Below, one piece after another: positions 51,785-61,542 of a DNA stretch of 64,000 bases. This DNA comes from Castellaniella sp049671645. Lineage in GTDB: Bacteria; Pseudomonadota; Gammaproteobacteria; Burkholderiales; Burkholderiaceae_B. Position 1 is the first letter of the stretch, and every line of letters starts with the position of its first letter. Made by a program: the position numbers and the translations under genes. The stretch lies in the NCBI RefSeq assembly GCF_049671645.1, contig NZ_JBATVG010000002.1, positions 1 to 64,000 of the forward strand, read 5' to 3'. The notes below the pieces were generated by a model. The model saw nothing but the letters and a program-made list of their open reading frames with translations, ran no database searches and was not told the origin of the DNA.

Positions 51785-52927
51785 TCAGGCGACGGGCGGA
51801 TACAAACCCAGCAAAAGGCGTGACAGCGGCGCGGGCAGGCCGACTTCTTGTAGTTGCGCAATGGGTATCCAGGCCGACGTCCCCTCGTATACCGGGATCA
51901 CGGCCGGGTTGCGCGGCTGCGGCTTGACCGAAGACGCCAGGGGGACATGCCCGCCATCGGCCAGGGCCCGGATCGCGGAGCGGGGGCCGGGCGCTCGCAC
52001 CCGCACCGGCCGCATCAGCAGGCGGAAGTGCGTGAACACGTGTTCGATGCCTGCCAGGGCCTGCATCCCCCTGGACGCGGCCGGCAGCCCCGCGCAGGCG
52101 GCGTCCAGCGCCGACTGGTCGTCGAAGGTCGGCAGCGCCCACAAGCCGCCCCAGATGCCGGTATCGGGTCGCCGCTGCAGCCAGAGGTGGTCTTCGCATT
52201 CCATGATCAGCATCCAGCAGCAGTGCCGGGCCTGGGCGCGCCGGACGCGGGGGCTGGGCAGGGTGTTCTGCAAACCTTGCTGCCGGGCGGCGCAGTCCGC
52301 CGCCAGCGGACAGCGCGGGCAGTCCGGCCGGGATCGGGTGCAGATCGTGGCGCCCAAGTCCATCTGACCCTGAGTGTAGGCCTGCATGTCCAGGTCGGCG
52401 GGGGCCCGATCCAGCCAGGCCTGGGCGTGCGCCCAGAGCGCGCGCAGCGTGGCGGTGGCGCCGGGGTCGCCCTGCAGGGCCAGATGCCGTGCCAGCACGC
52501 GGCGGACATTGCCATCCAGGATCGGGGCGCGTTCGCCGTAGGCGAAGGCCGCGATGGCGGCCGCCGTGGAGCGACCGATGCCGGGCAGGGTTTCCAGTTC
52601 GGCGGCGCTGCGGGGGAATTGTCCGGCGTGCCGGTCGCGGATCGCCTGGGCGCAGCGGTGCAGATTGCGGGCGCGGGCATAGTATCCCAGGCCGGCCCAG
52701 GCCCGCAGCACTGCATCGGCGGGCGCATCGGCCAGCGCCACGACCGAGGGAAAGCTGTCCAGGAAGCGCTGGTAGTACGGGATGACCGTGGCGGCCTGGG
52801 TCTGCTGCAGCATGATTTCCGACAGCCAGATCCTGTAGGGATCGCGGGTATGCTGCCAGGGCAGGCCATGGCGGCCGGACTGCCGCTGCCAGGCCGCGAT
52901 GCGGGATGCGGGGTCTGTCGCCGCCAT
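51785..52927 (-). CDS. mutY: A/G-specific adenine glycosylase
   Basis: Repair enzyme of 380 residues that removes adenine opposite 8-oxoguanine. It has E in SEIMLQQTQ (near residue 37), the helix-hairpin-helix LPGIGRSTAAAIAAFAYGE, and the catalytic aspartate in PILDGNVRRVLAR. The iron-sulfur cluster cysteines are in CTRSRPDCPRCPLAADC. The C-terminal NUDIX-like 8-oxoG recognition domain has WLQRRPDTGIWGGLWALPTF. Its ATG overlaps the ftsX stop by one base. Confidence 0.96.
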   Translation of the reverse strand: MAATDPASRIAAWQRQSGRHGLPWQHTRDPYRIWLSEIMLQQTQAATVIPYYQRFLDSFPSVVALADAPADAVLRAWAGLGYYARARNLHRCAQAIRDRHAGQFPRSAAELETLPGIGRSTAAAIAAFAYGERAPILDGNVRRVLARHLALQGDPGATATLRALWAHAQAWLDRAPADLDMQAYTQGQMDLGATICTRSRPDCPRCPLAADCAARQQGLQNTLPSPRVRRAQARHCCWMLIMECEDHLWLQRRPDTGIWGGLWALPTFDDQSALDAACAGLPAASRGMQALAGIEHVFTHFRLLMRPVRVRAPGPRSAIRALADGGHVPLASSVKPQPRNPAVIPVYEGTSAWIPIAQLQEVGLPAPLSRLLLGLYPPVA

Positions 52928-53835
52928 CAGAACTGCGTATGCCGGGTAACGGACAGGCGCGCGGCGATCGCCCCCAGCAGAATGATCAGGATGCCGGACA
53001 AGAGCAGATCCGGCGCAGCCGGCAGGTGCAGGGACCAGTCGATGCCATAGCTCTGTGCGAAATGTCCCAACAGGGTGTTCAGCGGCGCCATGGCCAGCCA
53101 GGCCAGCAGCAGGGCCAGCAGGCTGGCTGCCAGGCCGGTCAGGGCGCCCAGGTACAGGAAGGGCCGTCGGACGAAGGATTCGGTCGCGCCGACCAGTCGT
53201 GCCACGGCGATTTCTTCCCGCTGGGTCAGGGCCTGTAGCCGCACGGTGTTGAATACCGTGGCCAGGACCACCACGATGACGGCGATCGCCAGCAGGCCCA
53301 GGCCTACGCGGACGAACGACAACAGGGATTCCAGGCGTCGCACCCATTCGCTGTCGAGCTGCACGTGATCCACCCCCGGCCATTGCCGCCAGGTGTCGGC
53401 CAGTGCGCGCGCCTGTTGGGCGGGGGCATCGGAATCCTTCAGGGTCACGATCAGGGCGTCGGGCAGCGGATTGTCGGCCAGGGCGTCCAGGGCCTGAGCC
53501 CAGGCCGGGTCCGCGCGCAATTGCGCCATGGCCTGGTCGCGCGGCAGCAGCCGGGCATCCGATATCTTGTCGCCCGCCTGATCCTGCAGGCGTTTGAGCA
53601 GGGCCTGTTGCTGGTCGGCCGACGTGCCCGGGGTCAGGAACAGGGTGAGTTCCGGGGCCACGGCCAGTTGCCTGGCCAGCGGTTGACTGGACTGCAGCAC
53701 GGCGGCGCCCAGGATGGGCACCGCCAGCATCAGGGCGATGACGACGATGTTGGCCAGGGACGAGAAGGGGTGCAGGCGCAGCCGGCGCAGGGCGACCCGC
53801 AGGGCGTAGCGGTGGTGGTGCAGCCAGCGTTTCAT
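52927..53835 (-). CDS. ftsX: Cell division protein FtsX
   Basis: Permease-like partner of FtsE, 302 residues, that relays cytoplasmic ATPase action to periplasmic amidase activation. It has four helices: near residues 20-42 (FSSLANIVVIALMLAVPILG), 172-195, 221-246 and 274-296. The periplasmic domain is between the first two, with LTLFLTPGTSADQQQALL and DALIVTLKDSDAPAQQARAL. The N-terminal cytoplasmic stretch is very basic (KRWLHHHRYALRVALRRLR). It is the middle gene of ftsE-ftsX-mutY. Confidence 0.95.
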   Translation of the reverse strand: MKRWLHHHRYALRVALRRLRLHPFSSLANIVVIALMLAVPILGAAVLQSSQPLARQLAVAPELTLFLTPGTSADQQQALLKRLQDQAGDKISDARLLPRDQAMAQLRADPAWAQALDALADNPLPDALIVTLKDSDAPAQQARALADTWRQWPGVDHVQLDSEWVRRLESLLSFVRVGLGLLAIAVIVVVLATVFNTVRLQALTQREEIAVARLVGATESFVRRPFLYLGALTGLAASLLALLLAWLAMAPLNTLLGHFAQSYGIDWSLHLPAAPDLLLSGILIILLGAIAARLSVTRHTQF

Positions 53836-54503
53836 GCGGGGACTCCGGCTTGGTCGGTGAAGCGGCCGGCGTCGATGTGCAAGGTGCGCTGGGCATAGCG
53901 GGCCATCAGGGCCGTGTCGTGCGAGGCGATCAGGGTCGTGACCCCGACTTGGTTGAAATCCCGGAAAACATCCATGATGTGTGTGGCGCTGTCGTGGTCC
54001 AGGTTGGCGGTGGGTTCATCGGCGATCAGGATGGCCGGGCGCCCGACGATGGCCCGGGCGATCGCCAGGCGCTGCTGTTCGCCGCCGGACAGTTCGATGG
54101 GCAGCATGGCTTCCTTGCCGCGCAGGCCGACTTTCTCCAGCGCGGCGCGCGCCCGGGTGGTTGCCATCGCGGGCTCCAGGCCCTGCACGGCCAGAGGCAG
54201 CAGCACATTGTCGAACGCATGGCGGTCGAACAACAGGTGGGCGTCCTGCAGGATCAGGCCGACGGTGCGGCGCAGGTAGGGCAGTGTGCGCGACGACAGG
54301 CGATCGATGCGGTGGTTGTTGACGGTGACCGCCCCCCGGCTGGCGGGCTCCAGCCCTCCCATCAGTTTCAACAGGGTGGATTTCCCCGCCCCCGAGGGGC
54401 CGGACACGAAGATGAATTCACCCGGCTCGATGCGAAAGTTGACATCAGCCAGGATGTTGCGGCCGCGCCCGTAGGATTTGAAGACGTGCTGAAATTCGAT
54501 CAT
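53832..54503 (-). CDS. ftsE: Cell division ATP-binding protein FtsE
   Basis: ATPase of 223 residues. Walker A is GPSGAGKSTLL (about 35-45), the signature is LSGGEQQRLAIARAI, Walker B is ILIADEPTANLD and the switch is IASHD. It opens MIEFQHVFKSYGRGRNILADV, as in FtsE of related genomes. It overlaps ftsX by four bases. Upstream lies a 175-base divergent promoter gap shared with the OmpA-like lipoprotein. Confidence 0.96.
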   Translation of the reverse strand: MIEFQHVFKSYGRGRNILADVNFRIEPGEFIFVSGPSGAGKSTLLKLMGGLEPASRGAVTVNNHRIDRLSSRTLPYLRRTVGLILQDAHLLFDRHAFDNVLLPLAVQGLEPAMATTRARAALEKVGLRGKEAMLPIELSGGEQQRLAIARAIVGRPAILIADEPTANLDHDSATHIMDVFRDFNQVGVTTLIASHDTALMARYAQRTLHIDAGRFTDQAGVPA

Positions 54504-54678
54504 AGGGTCTCTGTGCCGGGCCCTGGCGCCCGTTCGACCTGATTGTATTCCGTGTCACCCGACCGGATGGCGAGCCCGGGTGATCTGCGACGAAAAGCCA
54601 GAATCGCAACAAGGACTTACATTTGTGCGGACACATCCTGCTACGCTAGGCGAATCTCATTACGCACAGGAGAGTGCC

Positions 54679-55332
54679 ATGGCAACGGCAACATATTATG
54701 TCCCCCGGATAATGGCGGTCGGCAGTCTGGTTTTTCTCACGGCGTGCGCCAATGTGTCCCCTCAGGGCCAGAATACGGCCATGGGCGCGGGCGCCGGCGC
54801 GGCTCTTGGCGCCGGCCTGGGCGTGCTGATCGGAGACAGCAGCAAGGCAGCGCTGATCGGCGCGGGCATCGGGTCCGTGGTCGGCGGGGTGGTGGGCTAT
54901 AACTGGAAGGGCATCAAACAGGATGTCGAGAAGTCGGGGGCGTCCAATTTAGGGGTTGCCGTGATTGAAATGCCAGATGGGACATTGAAGGTCAATATTC
55001 CCAGCAATGTGTCTTTCGATACGAATAAGTCCGTGCTGAAGCCGGAACTGCTGCCGGTGCTGGATAGTGTGGCGCGGGCTTTGAATCAGCATCCGGAATT
55101 ACGGGCCAAGGCGATCGGGTATACGGATACGACGGGCTCGGATGCGATCAATATGCCGTTGTCGCAGCGGCGGGCGGGGGCGGTGACGCAGTATCTGGCG
55201 GGCCAGGGTGTTGCGCCGGGCCGGCTGACGGCGGAAGGCCGGGGGTCGGCGAGTCCGGTGGGCGACAACAATACGCCGGAAGGGCGGGCGCTGAACCGGC
55301 GGGTGGAATTGTTCCTGTACGCGGTGAAGTGA
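54679..55332 (+). CDS. OmpA-family lipoprotein (YiaD-like)
   Basis: Outer-membrane lipoprotein of 217 residues. The signal peptide ends in the lipobox LTAC near residue 23. A glycine-zipper segment follows (AMGAGAGAALGAGLGVLIGDS and GAGIGSVVGGVVGYNW). The C-terminal OmpA domain (about 100-217) contains FDTNKSVLKPELLPVLDSVA, GYTDTTGSDAINMPLSQRRAGAV, and NRRVELFLYAVK, where the Asp and Arg bind meso-diaminopimelate of peptidoglycan. CAGGAGAG precedes the ATG. Confidence 0.93.
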   Translation: MATATYYVPRIMAVGSLVFLTACANVSPQGQNTAMGAGAGAALGAGLGVLIGDSSKAALIGAGIGSVVGGVVGYNWKGIKQDVEKSGASNLGVAVIEMPDGTLKVNIPSNVSFDTNKSVLKPELLPVLDSVARALNQHPELRAKAIGYTDTTGSDAINMPLSQRRAGAVTQYLAGQGVAPGRLTAEGRGSASPVGDNNTPEGRALNRRVELFLYAVK

Positions 55333-55346
55333 TCTGATTGTTCGTC

Positions 55347-55561
55347 TGAGTTCTTAAGCCGCCCGGAGAGGCCATGCCCCCTCTGCCGACTGTGTCAGGC
55401 GGCCCTTCGGGCTGCCCGGATCTTCTTCGTCCGGGCGGGCGTCGGGCGAACTCGTCGCTTCGCTCCTCAAACACGCCCGACGAAATCCCCCGCCCTCCCT
55501 TCAGAAGCATCCGGCGCCAGACAATGTCGGCGCCGGGGGCATGGCCTCCCCGGGCTCAGAG
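55347..55561. repeat. Long palindromic element C
   Basis: A 215-bp palindromic stretch. The arms around GAGGCCATGCCCCC (55368-55381) pair with GGGGGCATGGCCTC (55535-55548), and the outer AGCC and CCGG blocks also pair around single-base bulges. The edges TGAGTTCTTAAGCC and GGCTCAGAG match those of element A. A 56-bp core (55436-55491) is identical to the reverse complement of 55745-55800 in element D. The adjoining CTTCTTCGTCC region is unpaired. Confidence 0.85.
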
Positions 55562-55680
55562 CGGCGTATTTTGGCGAAAAACGGCCTGTTGGGGCGTGGA
55601 TGCGCGGAATGACGGGTAGTGTGTCCTCTTCGGCCAGTGCGCGTGTTCGGGTTTGAATTTTCCGCATGCTACTGACTCAG

Positions 55681-55873
55681 CCGGCGCAGCGCCTGGTGGT
55701 GGAGCGACCATTCGACTGGTGCCGGATGCTGACGAAGGGAACGCGGGGGATTTCGTCGGGCGTGTTTGAGGAGCGAAGCGACGAGTTCGCCCGACGCCCG
55801 CGTGGACGAGGCAGATCCGGGAAGCCCGGAGGGCCACCAGGAGTGGTCGCGGAACCACCGGGCGCTGCGCCGG
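55681..55873. repeat. Long palindromic element D
   Basis: A 193-bp palindrome with 30-base arms starting CCGGCGCAGCGCC (55681-55710 and 55844-55873). They pair at about 26 positions, with one T opposite G and a three-base mismatch. The core 55745-55800 is a 56-base exact inverted copy of the core in element C and includes GTGTTTGAGGAGCGAAGC. The arms of D share no sequence with those of C. The rest of 55562-56057 contains no supported gene. Confidence 0.85.
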
Positions 55874-56000
55874 CTGCGCCAGCAAAAAACAACAGCGCAT
55901 GCAAGTACAGAGCCGTGTGTCGCCAAGTGCACCGGGGGAAACCACCGTGATTGCGAGGCGAGACAGCAAGTCCCTACAGCTTTGAACGCAGGAGGCGATC

Positions 56001-56036
56001 AACGGTTCCGCCCAGCGTCGACCCGGCGGAACCGTT
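56001..56036 (-). terminator. Stem-loop downstream of thiC
   Basis: AACGGTTCCGCC (56001-56012) and GGCGGAACCGTT (56025-56036) form a perfect 12-bp stem 22 bases past the thiC stop. No T-run follows on the minus strand, so it may be an mRNA 3'-end stabiliser rather than an intrinsic terminator. Confidence 0.5.
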
Positions 56037-56057
56037 GAAGACATCAGAAACCGCTCA

Positions 56058-57971
<1,914 letters not shown>

Positions 57972-58059
57972 GAGGAAGCTCCAGGTTCGAAAAATTTCGG
58001 AAATGGAGCCGAGTCGGGGAGGACGGGAAGCGCGTTCCGGGGAAGAGCTGGACACCGCG

Positions 58060-58148
58060 CACGCTCCCAGCATCGGCATTATCCGTACTGGTACGAAGGG
58101 TGTTTCTCAACCCGCCGGCATTGCCGTCGAGTACCCCTGCGAGAGGGG
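58060..58148 (-). ncRNA. TPP riboswitch (THI element)
   Basis: On the minus strand the region reads GGGTTGAGAAACACCC, then ACCAGTACGGATAATGCC, then GCTGGGAGCGTG. This matches the THI consensus (CUGAGA ... ACCCUU ... CUGAUCUGGAUAAUGCC-AGCGUAGGGA). The 5' strand CTCGCAGGGG supplies the P2 partner. It lies upstream of thiC, as expected for thiamine-pyrophosphate feedback. Confidence 0.92.
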
Positions 58149-58196
58149 AAGTATAAGGGGATTGCCCGGTGTGCGCCAGCGCGCTCCCGGGGCAGG

Positions 58197-58568
58197 TCAG
58201 TATTTGGCGGGGGACAGCAGGCTGTCGATCAGGGCCGAGACGGTCGCCTCCACCGCTTGCCGGTCTTTTGGCCTCAGCGACCAGAATATCCGGGGTTCGA
58301 TGGAGGGGAACGGCCAGGGGGACACGGGATCGTGCATGGTGGCGGGAGTGTGGGGGGCAGGGTGGGCGGCGCCGTCGCCGCGACTCAGCCAATAGATGTC
58401 CACACCCAGCGCCTGGGCCAGGTTCAGCAGCTTCTTGGGGGAACGCCGGCTGCCGTTTTCGTAGCTGGAAATGGCGCTTTGCGACAGCCCGCACGCGTGC
58501 GCCAGCTGCGCCTGTGACAGGCCCAGCCGGATCCGGGTTTGCCGCAATCGTTCGCCAAAGGTTTCCAC
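58197..58568 (-). CDS. XRE-family transcriptional regulator
   Basis: A 123-residue protein with an N-terminal Cro/C1-type HTH (residues about 6-60: LRQTRIRLGLSQAQLAHACGLSQSAISSYENGSRRSPKKL, then LAQALGVDIYWLSRG). The remaining 60 residues are proline-rich and then helical (LRPKDRQAVEATVSALIDSLL), perhaps for dimerisation. It lies just upstream of the thiC riboswitch on the same strand. GGGCGTGGAAACC gives only a weak ribosome binding site. The target is unknown, and it may act on the divergent gene at 58708. Confidence 0.88.
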   Translation of the reverse strand: METFGERLRQTRIRLGLSQAQLAHACGLSQSAISSYENGSRRSPKKLLNLAQALGVDIYWLSRGDGAAHPAPHTPATMHDPVSPWPFPSIEPRIFWSLRPKDRQAVEATVSALIDSLLSPAKY

Positions 58569-58656
58569 GCCCTCATTGGACTAAAAACGGATAACACGTT
58601 GGTGGTCATTGGATATCACTAATGTAATAATAAGAGACTGAATAAGGATACTTGCC

Positions 58657-58696
58657 GTGCCCGGATCATCCTGAGGATGATCGCAGACGCGGGCAC
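58657..58696 (+). other. Two-step stem-loop adjoining a ribosome binding site
   Basis: GTGCCCG (58657-58663) pairs with CGGGCAC (58690-58696). Inside it GATCATCC (58664-58671) pairs with GGATGATC (58675-58682) around TGA, leaving GCAGACG as a bulge. The stem ends one base before the AGGGGGG that serves the gene at 58708. It could control translation or protect the 5' end. Confidence 0.55.
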
Positions 58697-58707
58697 AGGG
58701 GGGACGA

Positions 58708-59457
58708 ATGATCCGGGAAGGCATCATGAGCGGTCAGGTGGTCTGGGCGCTGGCGCAGGCGGATAGCGCCTGGCTTCGTAGCCTGGTATCCGTGGGTTGC
58801 AGGGTGATGAGTTTTCCGGATGCCCCGGCCCTGCGCCGCGCAGCGGGGCGGCCAGGGGCGGGGGAACCCGCGGCGCTGGTGCTGCTGGCCGATCTTGCCT
58901 CCAACTGCAGGGCGGCGCAGTCCGCGCGGCTGGCCTGGCCCGGCTTGAGTCTGGTGGCCTGGCATGGTCAGCAGGTGGGTCCGGAACAAGCGGCCCTGTT
59001 GTCTGCCGGGGTGGATTACGTGCTGCGGCCGGGAGACCCGACGGACTTGCTGGTGTCGGTGCTGATGGCGCTCGCCTATCGGCGTGTGCGTTTCGGGGCG
59101 ACCGTGCCGCCCGGTCTCTTCGCGCAGCCGGGCCAGGCGGGGGCGGATCTGCGGATCGGCCCATGGCGCCTGGCGGATCTGGGATGGGCCTTGGAATACG
59201 AAGACGCATTGCTGCGCCTGACCGTGTCGGAACGCGCGCTCTTGTTGTGTCTGTTTGAAGCCCCGGGTCATGTGGCCAGCCACGCCGACCTGATTGCCGC
59301 AGTGCTGCAGGTCTGGCAACCACGCCAGCAGGCCCGCATTCGCGATCCCCGGTGCCGCAGCATCATCAGCCGCCTGCGCCAGCGCGCCTGCGGGGCCGGC
59401 ATGCCGGCCCCGCCCATCGAATCCTTGCGGGATTTCGGCTATGCCTGGGCTTTGTGA
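58708..59457 (+). CDS. Atypical OmpR/PhoB-type winged-helix regulator with degenerate receiver
   Basis: A 249-residue protein. The N-terminal 125 residues look like a receiver without its active site: there is no acidic pair near the start, no clear phospho-acceptor aspartate after VLLADLA, and the lysine near the end is replaced (VDYVLRPGDP). The C-terminal part (about 150-249) is an OmpR-type winged helix: LTVSERALLLCLFEAPGHVASHADLI and RSIISRLRQRACGAG, then IESLRDFGYAWAL. ATG 58708 follows AGGGGGG; an alternative start is 58726. It is divergent from the XRE gene and has a strong stem-loop in its leader. No histidine kinase is nearby. Confidence 0.8.
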   Translation: MIREGIMSGQVVWALAQADSAWLRSLVSVGCRVMSFPDAPALRRAAGRPGAGEPAALVLLADLASNCRAAQSARLAWPGLSLVAWHGQQVGPEQAALLSAGVDYVLRPGDPTDLLVSVLMALAYRRVRFGATVPPGLFAQPGQAGADLRIGPWRLADLGWALEYEDALLRLTVSERALLLCLFEAPGHVASHADLIAAVLQVWQPRQQARIRDPRCRSIISRLRQRACGAGMPAPPIESLRDFGYAWAL

Positions 59458-59493
59458 CGGCGGCGTGCGAAACCCTCCGCCTGCCAGGGCCCG

Positions 59494-60744
59494 CTAGTGA
59501 TAGCGCTGTACCCCCAGATCGTCGCTGCGGATGGCGGTGGACTGGCCGGAGACAATATCGGCGATCAGGCGGCCGCTGCCGCAGGACATGGTCCAGCCCA
59601 GTGTGCCGTGGCCGGTGTTCAGGAACAGATTGTCCAGCCGGGTGCGCCCGACGATAGGGGTGCTGTCCGGGGTCTTGGGGCGCAGACCGGTCCAGAAATG
59701 CACGTCGCCGGGTGTGTAGCTGCCCGGGAACAGGTCGTTCAGGACCATCTCCAGGGTGCGTTGGCGGCGCGGGTCCAGGTGGGTGTCGTAGCCGACGACC
59801 TCGGCCATGCCGCCCACGCGGATGCGCTGCTCGAACCGGGTCAGGGCGATCTTGTAGGTTTCATCCAGCAAGGTGGAAACGGGCGCCCGCTCGGGGTTGG
59901 CGATGTCCACGGTGATGGAATAGCCCTTCATGGGGTAGACCGGGATGTCCACGATGCCGCGCAGCAGCAGGGGGGAATACGAACCCAGCGCCACCACGTA
60001 GGCGTCGGCCTGCAGCAGACCGGACACGCATTGCACGCCGGTGATGCGCCCGCCTGCCTGGTGCAGGGCCTGGATGGTTTCGCCATACCGGAACTGCACG
60101 CCCCGGGCTTCGGCCAATTGGGTCAGGGCGTGGGTGAAGAGCCGGCAATCGCCCGTCTCGTCATCGGGGGTGCGCAGGCCGCCGGCCAGCTTGTGGCGCA
60201 CCTGATGCAGGGCGGGTTCGTAATCCGCCAGATGGTCGCCGTCGATCAGTTCGTAGGCCACCCCGGCGTCGCTCAGGGCCTGCACGTCGCGCTGGGCGTC
60301 ATCCATCTGTTTCTGGGTGCGGAATACCTGCAGCGTGCCCTGGCGGCGGCCTTCGAACTGGATGCCGGTGTCCGACTGCAATTCATGCAGGCACTGGCGG
60401 CTGTAGGCCGACAGGCGCAGCATGCGGTCTTTGTTGGCGGCGTAGCGAGCCGGCGTGCAGTTGCGCCACATGTCGAACATCCAGCGCAGCTGGAACAGGC
60501 TTCCATCGGGCCGGATGGTCAGCGGCGCGTGCTGGGTGAACAGCCATTTCAGGGCTTTCAGGGGAATACCGGGCGCCGCCCAGGGGGACGAGTAGCCGAA
60601 GGACAGTTGGCCCGCATTGCCGAAGCTGGTTTCTTCCGCAGTGCCGGATTCCCGGTCGATGACGGTCACTTCGTGTCCCTGGCATGCCAGGTAATAGGCG
60701 CTCGTGACACCCACGACGCCGGCCCCCAAAACAAGAACCTTCAT
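59494..60744 (-). CDS. dadA: D-amino acid dehydrogenase (quinone-linked)
   Basis: Membrane-associated FAD enzyme of 416 residues that oxidises D-amino acids, chiefly D-alanine, to keto acids for the respiratory chain. The dinucleotide-binding motif VLGAGVVGVTSAYYLACQGHEVTVID is at residues 4-29. Family segments are ETSFGNAGQLSFGYSSPWAAPG, GGLRTPDDETGDCRLFTHAL and GHGTLGWTMSCGSGRLIADI. It is divergent from an Lrp-type regulator. It could oxidise D-alanine released by DdpX. Confidence 0.95.
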   Translation of the reverse strand: MKVLVLGAGVVGVTSAYYLACQGHEVTVIDRESGTAEETSFGNAGQLSFGYSSPWAAPGIPLKALKWLFTQHAPLTIRPDGSLFQLRWMFDMWRNCTPARYAANKDRMLRLSAYSRQCLHELQSDTGIQFEGRRQGTLQVFRTQKQMDDAQRDVQALSDAGVAYELIDGDHLADYEPALHQVRHKLAGGLRTPDDETGDCRLFTHALTQLAEARGVQFRYGETIQALHQAGGRITGVQCVSGLLQADAYVVALGSYSPLLLRGIVDIPVYPMKGYSITVDIANPERAPVSTLLDETYKIALTRFEQRIRVGGMAEVVGYDTHLDPRRQRTLEMVLNDLFPGSYTPGDVHFWTGLRPKTPDSTPIVGRTRLDNLFLNTGHGTLGWTMSCGSGRLIADIVSGQSTAIRSDDLGVQRYH

Positions 60745-60754
60745 GGTCGAACCT

Positions 60755-60835
60755 CGATAGGATTAATTTTTGATGATGATAGGCAATAATCTCAGGTGAT
60801 TTTTCATGAAAAAATAAGGTTTTCATGATTTTTGG
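60755..60835. promoter_or_regulatory. AT-rich divergent control region between dadA and lrp
   Basis: The region is AT-rich, with runs such as GATTAATTTTTGATGATGAT and TTTTTCATGAAAAAATAAGG, and a repeated TTTTCATGA block. AT-rich, phased A/T runs are typical of Lrp-type binding sites. The whole gap 60745-61020 contains no gene. Confidence 0.4.
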
Positions 60836-61020
60836 CCTGTGGGGTCTAGCCAAACTATAGGTAGCAGGACAAAATGCTGGCAGGGCGCGCGCCCTGCTCC
60901 GGTTTGGTTTTTTTGCCTGTTGCAGGCTGTTTTCGCGGGCCCTTGCGCAGGCGCCCGGTTTGCCGTCCGTGCCGGATGTCGCGCCCTTGAAGGGCACGGC
61001 CCACTCTCTCAGGAAACCTC

Positions 61021-61509
61021 ATGCGTATTCAAAAAGAATCCGTTCATGCGCTGGACAAGATCGATCGTCGCATTCTGGATCTGCTGCAGCAAAATGGGCG
61101 TCTGTCCATGACGGAACTGGCGGATGCGGTCGGCCTGACCGTGACGCCGTGCATCGAGCGGGTGCGGCGCCTGGAACGTGATGGCGTCATCACAGGCTAC
61201 CATGCCCGGGTGTCTCCCGCCGCGCTGGACGCGGGACTGCTGGTTTTTGTGGAAATCAGCATGTCCAGCAAGTCGGAACGCACCTTCGAGGAATTCCGCC
61301 GCGAAGTGCTGTGCGTGCCCCAAGTGCTGGAATGCCATCTGGTGTCGGGTGAATTCGACTATCTGATCAAGGCCCGCATCAAGGAAATCGGCCAATACCG
61401 CAATCTGCTGGGCAATATCCTGTTGCGGCTGCCTGGGGTGACGCAGACCAAAAGCTGCGTGGTGATGGAAGAGGTCAAGGAGACGCTCTTCATTCCGGCG
61501 CAGCGATAG
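61021..61509 (+). CDS. lrp: Lrp/AsnC-family transcriptional regulator
   Basis: A 162-residue regulator. The HTH is at about 9-58 (ALDKIDRRILDLLQQNGRLSMTELADAVGLT, then CIERVRRLERDGVITGYHARV). The C-terminal RAM domain has VFVEISMSSKSERTFEEFRR, VLECHLVSGEFDYLIKARIKEI and LPGVTQTKSCVVMEEVKE, typical of Lrp proper. It is divergent from dadA, and the likely role is alanine- or leucine-responsive control of dadA. The start is ATG after CAGGAAACCTC. Confidence 0.92.
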   Translation: MRIQKESVHALDKIDRRILDLLQQNGRLSMTELADAVGLTVTPCIERVRRLERDGVITGYHARVSPAALDAGLLVFVEISMSSKSERTFEEFRREVLCVPQVLECHLVSGEFDYLIKARIKEIGQYRNLLGNILLRLPGVTQTKSCVVMEEVKETLFIPAQR

Positions 61510-61542
61510 CCAGTCGACTTCTGTCCGCGGCGTGTCGGCGGA

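Noticed and set aside
55347..55873. Insertion sequence or MITE call for elements C and D
   Set aside because: No transposase and no target-site duplication could be seen, and the arms differ between copies, unlike terminal inverted repeats of one IS family.
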